From Spirosoma fluviale (lineage in GTDB: Bacteria > Bacteroidota > Bacteroidia > Cytophagales > Cyclobacteriaceae): a stretch of DNA of 46,231 bases. Positions 20,744 to 28,047 of this stretch are shown piece by piece (positions within the stretch are counted from its first letter, which is position 1; each line of letters opens with the position of its first letter). The translations under genes were made by a program, and so were the position numbers. The stretch is from contig CAMBMU010000013.1 of NCBI GenBank assembly GCA_945868725.1, positions 1 through 46,231 on the forward strand, read 5' to 3'. The notes under the pieces are model-generated. The model made no database searches and had not been told where the DNA came from. It saw only the letters and a list, made by a program, of their open reading frames with translations.

Positions 20744-21052
20744 GTGACTAAAGCAGAAGTAATTACTAAAATTTCCGAGAAGACCGGAATCCAAAAAGAC
20801 GATGTAACTCAAGCAGTTGAAGCGTTTTTCAAAGTAGTAAAAGATTCCATGGCAGATGGAGATAATATCTATGTCAGAGGATTTGGAAGTTTCATCAACA
20901 AGAAAAGAGCAAAGAAAATTGCGCGTAACATTTCCAAGAATACCGCGATCGTAATCGAAGAGCATTACATTCCTGCATTCAAGCCTTCGAAGGTGTTTGT
21001 GGAAAAAATTAAAAACAGCAAAAAAATTAAACAAATGGCTACTCAGGCCTAA
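20744..21052 (+). CDS. HU family DNA-binding protein
   Basis: HU/IHF-type protein of 102 residues with the family opening MTKAEVITKISEKTG and the DNA-binding arm region GFGSFINKKRAKKIARN. It bends and compacts DNA as a dimer in the nucleoid. The start codon is GTG at 20744; no ATG precedes the conserved first residues, so GTG is used. The C-terminus has a lysine-rich extension (KIKNSKKIKQM) beyond the core. It begins a rightward group: the TPR gene starts 15 bases after its stop. HU and IHF subunits cannot be told apart reliably by eye, so no symbol is given. Confidence 0.93.
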   Translation: MTKAEVITKISEKTGIQKDDVTQAVEAFFKVVKDSMADGDNIYVRGFGSFINKKRAKKIARNISKNTAIVIEEHYIPAFKPSKVFVEKIKNSKKIKQMATQA

Positions 21053-21067
21053 GCCTGGGTTAAGCGC

Positions 21068-21886
21068 ATGAAGAAATTACAGGTTGTTCTCATAGGCATC
21101 GGTATCGCTTCAGTAGCAGGGCTTTATCTTCTTCCCAAGGTGGTGGTCGATAATGAAGCTACGGGAGCAAAAATGGAAGCTGGGGCGGAAGCTTCCGCAG
21201 CCATTTCCGAATCGCATGAGAATACCCTATCTTCCCAAAATAGAGTTCAAGCAAATCAGCTGATTGCTCAATTTCGTACTGCACCCTCGGTGGAGGAGAA
21301 AGTAGCTGCAGCTCAGGTACTTGCTGGGATCTACAAGGAGGAGGGAATATTTGATAGTGCCGCCTACTATTGGACTGAGGCGAGTACGCTTTGGCCAGAT
21401 AATTTATTTCTCATCGAGGAAGCTGGAAAAGCAAATTACGATGCTTTTTCCCTTGCCTTGGACAAGAATAAAGTAGAAGTGCTGGCTGAAAAGACCAGAA
21501 GTTTATTAAACAAGGTGTTGGAAAAAGATCCCACCCGTCTCGACTTGAAGTCCAAAATAGCGATGACCTATGTGTCTTCAGCCAATCCCATGCAGGGAAT
21601 CACGCTTTTAAGAGAAATCCTAGAAGCGGATCCCAAAAATGAAGACGGCCTATTCAACATGGGTGTGCTCTCCATGCAATCCGGCCAATACGATCGAGCA
21701 ATTGGTCGATTTGAAGAATTGGTAAAAGCGCATCCTCAAAATATACAGGGGCAGTTTTACCTTGGGGTCAGTTATTTTGAATCGAAGGAAAAAAACAAAG
21801 CAAAAGCACAGTTTGAGCTAGTCAAGAAAATGACCCAAGATCCGATGATCTTAGAGAGTATTCAAGGCTACTTGGACCAGCTATAA
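21068..21886 (+). CDS. Membrane-anchored tetratricopeptide repeat protein
   Basis: A 272-residue protein with an N-terminal hydrophobic anchor (about 4-24, LQVVLIGIGIASVAGLYLL) and TPR units in the C-terminal half. The clearest repeats are NEDGLFNMGVLSMQSGQYDRAIGRFEELVKAHP and NIQGQFYLGVSYFESKEKNKAKAQFE, about residues 190-260. TPR units bind proteins, so it is probably a scaffold on the outer side of the inner membrane; partners are unknown. It lies between HU and the small ribosomal-type gene and rng, in the same direction and close spacing. Confidence 0.85.
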   Translation: MKKLQVVLIGIGIASVAGLYLLPKVVVDNEATGAKMEAGAEASAAISESHENTLSSQNRVQANQLIAQFRTAPSVEEKVAAAQVLAGIYKEEGIFDSAAYYWTEASTLWPDNLFLIEEAGKANYDAFSLALDKNKVEVLAEKTRSLLNKVLEKDPTRLDLKSKIAMTYVSSANPMQGITLLREILEADPKNEDGLFNMGVLSMQSGQYDRAIGRFEELVKAHPQNIQGQFYLGVSYFESKEKNKAKAQFELVKKMTQDPMILESIQGYLDQL

Positions 21887-21916
21887 CAAATTACAAACAC
21901 TTTAAATTGTACAACT

Positions 21917-22006
21917 ATGCCTTGCGGTAAGAAAAGAAAAAGACATAAGATCGCTACGCACAAGCGTAAGAAGAGACTTAGAAAAAACAGACACAAGAAG
22001 AAGTAA
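21917..22006 (+). CDS. 29-residue bS22-like (AURKAIP1/COX24 domain) small ribosomal protein
   Basis: A 90-base gene, below usual length cut-offs. It encodes 29 residues starting MPCGKKRKRHKIATHKRKKR and ending LRKNRHKKK. About two thirds of the residues are Lys, Arg or His. The pattern matches the AURKAIP1/COX24 domain of mitochondrial small-subunit protein mS38 and the mycobacterial ribosomal protein bS22, and Bacteroidota encode near-identical short proteins. It most likely sits in the 30S subunit against rRNA; that location is inferred from the homologues. It has an ATG start and TAA stop, 30 bases after the TPR gene and 60 before rng. Confidence 0.82.
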   Translation: MPCGKKRKRHKIATHKRKKRLRKNRHKKK

Positions 22007-22066
22007 TCCCTTCTTTGTGTGCTAATGGAAGTAAAGTACGTTCATTTACACTAGTAAAAAGAAAAC

Positions 22067-23638
22067 TTGAGTACGGAATTGTTAATCGATTCTGCTCAAA
22101 ATGGAAGTCGAATAGCCTTATTGCAAGACAAGCAGCTGGTGGAACTTCATTCCGAAGGGATGGACAACCAGTTTAAGGTGGGAGACATTTATTTGGGAAC
22201 GGTCCGCAAGATTGTCAATGGACTCAACGCCGCATTTATTGATGTTGGCTACGAGAAAGATGCCTTTCTTCATTACCAAGACCTGGGATCAAATATCAAT
22301 AGCTTGTTGAAGTTTACCAAAATGGTACGCAACAACAACTACAGCAACCACCTCTTGAAGGGCTTTGAAAACGAAGCAGAAATAGAAAAAGTCGGTAAAA
22401 TCGACAAAATTCTAGCCAAGACCACTCAGGTTTTGGTGCAAGTTGTCAAAGAACCCATCTCAACTAAAGGCCCTAGACTATCCTGTGAGCTCTCTCTACC
22501 TGGACGTTACCTCGTGCTCGTACCCTTCTCTGATACAGTCAATGTATCGAAGAAAATAAGGAGCAATGAAGAGCGTAAAAGGCTGCTCAGACTTATCAAT
22601 TCAATCAAACCTGCCAATTTCGGAGTAATCATCCGAACAGTGGCTGAAGGTCAGTCCGTAACGGAACTTGATAAAGACCTTCGAAATCTTCTCGCCAATT
22701 GGGAAGAGGGAATGAGCAAATTGCTGAAAGCCAAAAGCCGGGACAAAATTATTGGAGAGATGAGCATGGCCTCCTCACTTGTGAGAGATCTGCTCAATGA
22801 ATCATTCGATGCAATCACCGTAGAAGAAGAGTCAACTTACGATCAGATCCGTTCCTACATCAGGTCTATAGCGCCTGAAAAAGAAAAAATTGTCAAACTT
22901 TACAACGGTAAGGTTAAGCTATTTGAAAGTTTTGGAATCGAAAAGCAAATCAAAAGCTTGTTTGGACAGTCCGTCAGCCTACCTCAAGGGGGCTATGTGA
23001 TTATAGAGCACACCGAAGCCCTGCACGTCATAGACGTCAACAGTGGCAATAAGTCCAATCAAGAAAGTGACCAGGAATCTACAGCGCTTAAAACCAACCT
23101 GGTAGCTGCTAAAGAAATTGCTAGACAACTCCGCCTCCGAGATATGGGAGGAATCATCGTCGTCGATTTTATCGACATGAAAAAAGCCGAAAATAAAAAG
23201 GCGATTTTCGATTCCATGATGTTGGAGATGAAGTTTGACAGATCCAAACATACCGTATTGCCCCTAAGCAAATTTGGGCTAATGCAAATTACCCGACAGC
23301 GCGTGCGTCCAGAAGTCAACATTGTGACCAAGGAAACCTGCCCTGCTTGCAACGGTACTGGCAAAATCCAAGCGTCCATTTTGGTCGCCGATAAGTTGGA
23401 AAAAGATTTGGAACACATGGCAACCATTCAGAACGTGGACAAAATCCACATCGGCTTGCATCCGTATCTGCATGCCTACTTTACCACTGGCCTGATTAGC
23501 CGACGAGTAAAGTGGTTTTTTAAATATTACAAATGGATAAAACTGATCAAAGATTCTTCACTACCCGTGACGGAATACAGATTCCTAGATGAATCTGGAG
23601 AAGAAATCGAACTAAAAGTAAAAAGCGAGGCTGAGTAA
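22067..23638 (+). CDS. rng: Ribonuclease E/G family protein
   Basis: RNase G-type endoribonuclease of 523 residues. An S1 domain covers about 36-130, with a family-typical insert after residue 72. The catalytic Asp pair is Asp323 in DVNSGN and Asp367 in VVDFIDM, and the zinc-link CPACNGTGK (Cys425, Cys428) holds subunits together. It cuts single-stranded RNA in rRNA maturation and mRNA decay. The start is TTG at 22067; the sequence from there (STELLIDSAQNGSRIALLQD) matches the family's first residues, so TTG is accepted. It lacks the long disordered C-terminal half of E. coli RNase E. A terminator overlaps its stop codon. Confidence 0.92.
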   Translation: MSTELLIDSAQNGSRIALLQDKQLVELHSEGMDNQFKVGDIYLGTVRKIVNGLNAAFIDVGYEKDAFLHYQDLGSNINSLLKFTKMVRNNNYSNHLLKGFENEAEIEKVGKIDKILAKTTQVLVQVVKEPISTKGPRLSCELSLPGRYLVLVPFSDTVNVSKKIRSNEERKRLLRLINSIKPANFGVIIRTVAEGQSVTELDKDLRNLLANWEEGMSKLLKAKSRDKIIGEMSMASSLVRDLLNESFDAITVEEESTYDQIRSYIRSIAPEKEKIVKLYNGKVKLFESFGIEKQIKSLFGQSVSLPQGGYVIIEHTEALHVIDVNSGNKSNQESDQESTALKTNLVAAKEIARQLRLRDMGGIIVVDFIDMKKAENKKAIFDSMMLEMKFDRSKHTVLPLSKFGLMQITRQRVRPEVNIVTKETCPACNGTGKIQASILVADKLEKDLEHMATIQNVDKIHIGLHPYLHAYFTTGLISRRVKWFFKYYKWIKLIKDSSLPVTEYRFLDESGEEIELKVKSEAE

Positions 23639-23654
23639 GCCCCGCTTTTTTTTT
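23621..23654 (+). terminator. Terminator at the end of rng
   Basis: AAAAGCGAGGCT (23621-23632) and AGCCCCGCTTTT (23638-23649) form a 12-bp stem with one mismatch, followed by a 9-T run (23646-23654). The rng stop codon lies in the loop. Confidence 0.88.
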
Positions 23655-23701
23655 GCGTGTTTGTTGACGAAAAGGGAAAGATACCTCCCTTCGGTGCAAT
23701 C

Positions 23702-24046
23702 TTAAAATGGAAGTTTGTCCTCGTCTGCTGCTTCGTAAAAAGTATCTACATCTGGAGGACCAACGGGCATTCCTCCTCCTTGGCCGCGGTCTACTTTGTA
23801 TGCTTTCACTTCCGTATACCAACGTCCGTTGTATTCTCGGCTTTCTACCTCAATCCCAAGGTTGACTTGTTCGCCTACCTTTAATCCAAACTGGTCGATC
23901 TTGTCTCCCCAGATGGATACACACACTTTTTTGGGATACTGACCTCCAGTTTCTACAATAAATTCCTGCTTGCGCCAAGCATTGCCACTCTTTGAACTCC
24001 CACTCACTTCAGCTAATTGGGAGATTACTTTTCCGCTTAAATCCAT
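23702..24046 (-). CDS. DUF3127 domain protein
   Basis: A 114-residue protein with the DUF3127 pattern, a small Bacteroidota family with an OB-fold-like beta structure. Key segments are AWRKQEFIVETGGQYPKKV, SIWGDKIDQF, VNLGIEVESREYNGRWYTEVKAYKV and an acidic end EAADEDKLPF. That tail resembles the SSB tail DDDLPF, which suggests contact with SSB partners or single-stranded DNA; this is inference. The frame opens at a TTG at 24085, but the ATG at 24046 gives the family N-terminus MDLSGKVISQL. It converges on rng. Confidence 0.85.
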   Translation of the reverse strand: MDLSGKVISQLAEVSGSSKSGNAWRKQEFIVETGGQYPKKVCVSIWGDKIDQFGLKVGEQVNLGIEVESREYNGRWYTEVKAYKVDRGQGGGMPVGPPDVDTFYEAADEDKLPF

Positions 24047-24170
24047 GATTCGTTTTTTTCTGTGTATGACTACGAAGGTAAGCAATACGACTTACTTTTT
24101 GCAGTACTTGCCGCTGTCTGGAGAGGAGATTTTTTCATCTGCAGCCATACCATTACGCCGTTGCAGGTTG

Positions 24171-24377
24171 ACCTACCTGGGTAGGTAAAATATATTCGGA
24201 AATCAATCAAAAGGTATTCTATACAGTTCGATCCGCCGCGGCGGATTCACCCGCGGCTATGCATAGTTAGATCCGCTGCAGCGGATCGAATCATGAATAG
24301 CCCCAGGTTTACCTGCCGGAGGTAGGTGAACCTGGGGTAAATTAATCATTCGCCATCAGCCAGCCTGCCGCGGCAGG
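24171..24377. repeat. Cluster of palindromes in the spacer before the sigma factor gene
   Basis: Six inverted repeats are packed into about 210 bases: ACCTACC/GGTAGGT (24171-24186), ATCCGCCG/CGGCGGAT (24231-24246, perfect), CTATGCATAG (24257-24266), GATCCGCTG/CAGCGGATC (24270-24287, perfect), a 17-bp stem with two G-T pairs and a 3-nt loop (24301-24337), and CCTGCCGCGGCAGG (24364-24377, perfect). The outer arms TTCGATCCGC (24227-24236) and GCGGATCGAA (24281-24290) also pair, so the second to fourth can fold together. GC content is well above the DNA on either side. No coding frame is supported. This resembles REP/BIME-like or miniature mobile repeats; no mobilising transposase is in the window. 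Confidence 0.8.
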
Positions 24378-24684
24378 TTAATTCGGCACGATAATTCTAT
24401 TCAATAAATTGGTTTCACCTCTTTAGTTACTTTTCCAATCAGCCAATTCTCTCTCCAAGAACTCAGAATAAAAATTTATTTATACCTAAAAAAAAGAATT
24501 AAAAACTAAATCTAGTCGAATAAAAAAAATTAAATACTGATTTTAAAACAAAAGTTGCAACATTCACTAATTTGGCAGTAGTTTTGAATCCTTTTTAATT
24601 CAGTTTCAACTCATTCAAAAAATCTTTTCACCTAACCCGATACTATGGCCTAGACTTTTACGTTGTATATAAACCAACTTAAAA
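24378..24684 (+). promoter_or_regulatory. AT-rich leader of the sigma factor gene with a -7 box
   Basis: About 300 bases without a gene, very AT-rich at 24470-24550. TAGTTTTG at 24579-24586 matches TAnnTTTG, and a TTG at 24555-24557 sits 21 bases upstream in a plausible -33 position. This would give a leader of roughly 90 bases before the sigma factor ATG at 24685. No riboswitch is recognised. Confidence 0.5.
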
Positions 24685-25287
24685 ATGAGTAAGCAATTAG
24701 GTCCTGAAGACGGAGTGTTGATCACCTCGTATCGTAATGGTAATGAAGCCGCCTTTAATCTCTTAGTAGATCGGTATCAAAGTAAAGTATTTACCACAAT
24801 TTTTCTGATCGTAAAAGATCAGGATGTAGCAGAAGATCTGTTACAAGATGTATTTGTAAAGGTGCTCCACACCTTTAATTCAGACAAGTACAACGAAGAA
24901 GGTAAATTTCAGCCTTGGCTGATGCGCATCGCACACAACATGGCGATTGATCATTTTAGAAAGGCAAAAAGATACCCCACCATCCTTTTGGAAGATGGAA
25001 GCAATCTGCTCAATTCACTATCCTTTGCGGAAGATTCCTCGGAGGAGCAACGCATCAAAGAGGAAACATTGGTATGGGTGCGCAACTTGATCGATGAGCT
25101 TCCAGAAGCTCAGAAGGAAGTGGTGATCATGCGGCATTACTTAGACATGAGTTTCCAGGAAATCGCCGAACAAACCGGCGTCAGTATCAATACAGCCTTG
25201 GGTAGAATGCGCTATGCGCTCAACCATATTCGTAAAAAAATGAAACAAGTAAACAGCGCCTATGATAAAATTATTTACCCCAAATGA
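24685..25287 (+). CDS. Sigma-70 family RNA polymerase sigma factor (ECF type)
   Basis: Extracytoplasmic-function-type sigma factor of 200 residues with regions 2 and 4 only. Region 2 spans about 20-95 (VDRYQSKVFTTIFLIVKDQD, VAEDLLQDVFVKV, FQPWLMRIAHNMAIDHFR). Region 4 spans about 130-185, with the helix-turn-helix MSFQEIAEQTGVSINTALGRMRYAL. It directs RNA polymerase to a set of promoters that cannot be deduced here. No susC/susD pair or FecR-type anti-sigma gene is adjacent, unlike polysaccharide-use sigma factors of Bacteroidota. Its last 26 bases overlap a 77-residue gene in another frame, a good candidate for its regulator. Confidence 0.93.
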   Translation: MSKQLGPEDGVLITSYRNGNEAAFNLLVDRYQSKVFTTIFLIVKDQDVAEDLLQDVFVKVLHTFNSDKYNEEGKFQPWLMRIAHNMAIDHFRKAKRYPTILLEDGSNLLNSLSFAEDSSEEQRIKEETLVWVRNLIDELPEAQKEVVIMRHYLDMSFQEIAEQTGVSINTALGRMRYALNHIRKKMKQVNSAYDKIIYPK

Positions 25288-25495
25288 CCTGATTAGATAT
25301 ATCTATCAGGAAATGTCGGAGGTAGAACAAGAACTCTTAATGCAAGCCTTGCACAGCGACGACGCTTTGATGCAAGAATACATTCAACTGCTGAGCACGG
25401 TGGAGTTTTTGGAGCAAGTAAAATTGCAACCTTCCGAAAAAGTAGTGAAAGCCATTAAAAAAATGGCCCAGTCTACGGGACTTCCACAAGTCTGA
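25262..25495 (+). CDS. Small acidic-helical protein overlapping the sigma factor gene, possible regulator
   Basis: A 77-residue soluble protein starting at an ATG inside the end of the sigma factor gene (26-base overlap), so translation is probably coupled. There is no membrane segment and no Cys or zinc-binding pair. The first half, LIRYIYQEMSEVEQELLMQALHSDDALMQEYIQLL, resembles the N-terminal helices that many anti-sigma factors use to grip their sigma factor. The second half is short and basic. The resemblance is visual only, so its role as an anti-sigma or co-regulator is inference. A terminator follows 9 bases after the stop, so the two genes form a closed unit. Confidence 0.75.
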   Translation: MIKLFTPNDLIRYIYQEMSEVEQELLMQALHSDDALMQEYIQLLSTVEFLEQVKLQPSEKVVKAIKKMAQSTGLPQV

Positions 25496-25503
25496 CCTAA
25501 GGT

Positions 25504-25529
25504 AACCCTGCTTCTGCGGGGTTTTCTTT
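25504..25529 (+). terminator. Terminator of the sigma factor unit
   Basis: AACCCTGC (25504-25511) and GCGGGGTT (25516-25523) form an 8-bp stem with one T-G pair and a 4-nt loop, followed by a T-rich tail. Confidence 0.75.
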
Positions 25530-25585
25530 TTCCTTGGGCTCAACCCCACTCTTTTTTTAGAATTGAATTAGTTGGTAAGCCAGTG

Positions 25586-25742
25586 TTGAAGTTTAGTAGA
25601 GTCTGCTGTCAACCGTGGACCGCCTGCAGACCGCGGTCTGTCGGCTGTGGACAAGTCGCCGCATATTCATCCATCCCCAAAGCAAACGAGGTTTGAAGTT
25701 TAGTAGAGTCTGCTGTCAACCGTGGACCGTTAGCCGTGGACC
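25586..25742. repeat. 37-base direct repeat made of 7-nt units
   Basis: A 37-base sequence occurs identically at 25586-25622 and 25693-25729. Inside it the DNA is built of 7-base units: GTCTGCT GTCAACC GTGGACC at 25601-25621 and, in the second copy, five in a row at 25708-25742 (the last two being GTTAGCC GTGGACC). Between the copies lie a perfect palindrome CAGACCGCGGTCTG (25627-25640) and further units GTCTGTC GGCTGTG (25636-25649). No gene is supported in 25530-25744. The second block ends three bases before the aldehyde dehydrogenase stop codon. Confidence 0.85.
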
Positions 25743-25744
25743 AT

Positions 25745-27172
25745 TTAAAACCACTTCATCATCGTGGCGATCAACTTCTTGACACGAATTCCATACGGAG
25801 GGCGCAGTAAACTGACGTTATTAAATCCGATCCGCTGCTTCAACACTCCTTTTTCATTGCTGAATGCCAAAAATCCAAACTTCCCATGCGCTTTTCCAAT
25901 ACCACTGTTATTGACCCCTCCAAAAGGGAGTTCGCTGTGTAAAAAATGGAGCACACAATCGTTGATCACCAGGTTGCCTGAGCTGGTTTCTGTCATGACG
26001 CGTTTGGCACGCGAGTCGTCTTTTCCAAAAAAGTATAAGGCTAAGGGCTTAGGCTGTGAATGGATTAAGGCCAAAGCATCGTTGATTTGGGTGTAGGTGA
26101 GTATAGGAAGGATTGGGCCGAAAATTTCCTCTTGATAGACAAGCATGTCCTCACCAATTCCTGAGATCAAAGTAGGCGCAATGTACTTCGTCTCCTCGTC
26201 TATGTCTCCTCCAACTTCTATCTTAGCTCCTTTTTGAATTGCGTCATCCAGCATCTGCCGAATTCGATCAAAGTGTTTCCGATTTATCAACCGGGCATAG
26301 TCTGGACTTTGCATGACTCCCTTTCCTTCAGGATCGTAGTAGCGAGTCATCGCAATTTGCGCCTGGTTAATAAAGGCCTCCTTTTTTTCCTCAGGGACAA
26401 GGATGTAATCTGGGGCGATGCAGGTTTGGCCACAGTTGACAAACTTGCCCCACATCAATTTTTCTGCAGCATCCTTTAAGTCTGCTGAAGCATCGATAAT
26501 GACGGGAGATTTTCCTCCCAATTCTAGGGTGACCGAACTGAGGTGCTGCGCTGCCGCATGCATTACAATCTTGCCTACTGCTGGACTTCCCGTAAAGAAA
26601 ATATGGTCAAAAGGCAAAGCCAAAAGCGCTGAAGCTACCTCTTTTTCTCCCAAGCAAACCGCTACCTCATGAGGAGCAAAGAGTTCGCTCACGAGGTCTT
26701 GAACTAGCTGAGCTGTATGTGGGGCGTATTCAGAAGGTTTCAGAATCGCAGGACATCCAGCCGCAAGTGCTGATACCAAAGGTCCAATGGCAAGGTTGAA
26801 GGGGAAATTCCAAGGTGAAATTAAGAGGGCCCTTCCTTTGGGTTCAGCGACAATAAATGCCGAAGTACCGAGCATGGGAAGCGGCGTAGGTTGAGGTTGA
26901 GGCCTCATCCAAGAACTTAAATTTTTTAAGCAATGCTTGATTTCCGAGGTAACGGGGAATATCTCATTGAGGTCAACCTCAGTTGCTGGTTTACTGAAAT
27001 CCAACCAAAGCGCCTCTCGGATGGCTTCTTGGTGGGCATTGATCCAATTCAAAAGCTTGTTCAATCGTTCTTTTCGCTCCACAAGCGTGGAGGATCTCCA
27101 AGCGATGGACGTGGGTAGCTGGCTAGCAAAAAGTTCAGCGGGCGAAGGGCGAAAGTCAGAAAGCTGCGTCAT
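25745..27172 (-). CDS. Aldehyde dehydrogenase family protein
   Basis: NAD(P)-dependent aldehyde dehydrogenase of 475 residues, which oxidises aldehydes to carboxylic acids. Motifs in order are SPWNFPFNL near 119, FTGSPAVGK near 193, the general-base Glu218 in LELGGKSP, and the nucleophile Cys251 in NCGQTCIAPDY. EEIFGPILPI and LPFGGVNNSGIGKAHGKFGF follow. The last motif and the hydrophobic C-terminal end (KKLIATMMKWF) resemble class 3/fatty-aldehyde enzymes of long-chain aldehydes. The frame opens with TTG at 27205; the ATG at 27172 (MTQLSDFRPS) is preferred. It is followed by the heptad-repeat spacer and has no visible terminator. Confidence 0.92.
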   Translation of the reverse strand: MTQLSDFRPSPAELFASQLPTSIAWRSSTLVERKERLNKLLNWINAHQEAIREALWLDFSKPATEVDLNEIFPVTSEIKHCLKNLSSWMRPQPQPTPLPMLGTSAFIVAEPKGRALLISPWNFPFNLAIGPLVSALAAGCPAILKPSEYAPHTAQLVQDLVSELFAPHEVAVCLGEKEVASALLALPFDHIFFTGSPAVGKIVMHAAAQHLSSVTLELGGKSPVIIDASADLKDAAEKLMWGKFVNCGQTCIAPDYILVPEEKKEAFINQAQIAMTRYYDPEGKGVMQSPDYARLINRKHFDRIRQMLDDAIQKGAKIEVGGDIDEETKYIAPTLISGIGEDMLVYQEEIFGPILPILTYTQINDALALIHSQPKPLALYFFGKDDSRAKRVMTETSSGNLVINDCVLHFLHSELPFGGVNNSGIGKAHGKFGFLAFSNEKGVLKQRIGFNNVSLLRPPYGIRVKKLIATMMKWF

Positions 27173-27259
27173 GGCAAGAGGATTAGGGAATGATTGGAGA
27201 GTCAAGTTAGCCAGTTTTGTAGAAAATTGGCGATTATCAAGGATCCTATTAAAAGTGGA

Positions 27260-27988
27260 TTAAATCGTTTTGGAACTATCCTGAATCAGAAGATTGAGTT
27301 GGGCGAGCTCCTTTTCACTAAGGTCTCTCCATTTTCCGACGGCAAGATCGAGTTGAATGTGCATGATACGGATCCGCTTGAGCTGGGTGACTTGGTAACC
27401 CAGGTAGCTACACATCCGGCGAATCTGCCGATTCAACCCTTGCTTGAGGATAATCCGAAACTTAAACTTGTTGATGGCTTCGACCGTACAGTGAGCGGTT
27501 ACCGTATCCAAGATGGGGACGCCCGCACTCATCTGCTGAACGAAACTCGGCTGCAGTGCTTTGTCCACAGTCACCACATATTCTTTTTCGTGGTTGTTTT
27601 TTGACCGCAGGATTTTATTGACCAAATCCCCTTCACTAGTCAACAGGATCAGGCCCTCGCTGTCTTTATCCAGCCTTCCAATTGGGAATATGCGTTCGGG
27701 GTGGCCTATAAAATCAATGATGTTGTCTTTTTCCCCTAGCGTATCTGTGGTGGAGACGATACCAACGGGTTTGTTGAAGGCAATGTAGACGTGTTGCTGC
27801 TTGGGTTTGCCGACTAGCTCCCCATCTACGCGCACTTCATCCGTGGGGAAGACTTGGGTGCCCAATTCGGGAATCTTCCCATTGATGGTGATCCGCTTCT
27901 GTTCCAATAGTCCATCCGCAGCTCTACGAGAGCAAAAGCCTACTTCGCTGAGGTATTTATTGATTCGAATGGAGGATTCTTGACTCAT
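27260..27988 (-). CDS. rluF: 23S rRNA pseudouridine synthase RluF-type
   Basis: RsuA/RluF-family pseudouridine synthase of 242 residues. An N-terminal S4 RNA-binding domain (RINKYLSEVGFCSRRAADGLLEQKRITING) precedes the catalytic domain with the active Asp in GRLDKDSEGLILLTSEGDL. The ending RQIRRMCSYLGYQVTQLKRIRIM is typical of RluF, which modifies 23S rRNA at position 2604 (E. coli numbering). Subtypes RluB, RluE and RluF are close, so the exact site is less certain than the family. It lies 87 bases upstream of the aldehyde dehydrogenase on the same strand and 59 bases downstream of the M23 peptidase. Confidence 0.85.
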   Translation of the reverse strand: MSQESSIRINKYLSEVGFCSRRAADGLLEQKRITINGKIPELGTQVFPTDEVRVDGELVGKPKQQHVYIAFNKPVGIVSTTDTLGEKDNIIDFIGHPERIFPIGRLDKDSEGLILLTSEGDLVNKILRSKNNHEKEYVVTVDKALQPSFVQQMSAGVPILDTVTAHCTVEAINKFKFRIILKQGLNRQIRRMCSYLGYQVTQLKRIRIMHIQLDLAVGKWRDLSEKELAQLNLLIQDSSKTI

Positions 27989-28047
27989 AAAGCTAGGCTC
28001 GTAGGATTCAATTAAACAAGCAAGGTATATGCTCGAAGGGCCAAGGC

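Noticed and set aside
24047-24684. A small RNA gene or riboswitch before the sigma factor gene
   Set aside because: The palindromes are DNA-symmetric and clustered, with no recognised aptamer core and no promoter-terminator pair around them.
25586-25742. Possible CRISPR array because of the repeated 37-base block
   Set aside because: Only two copies, an internal 7-base rhythm, a spacer with its own palindrome and no cas gene nearby.
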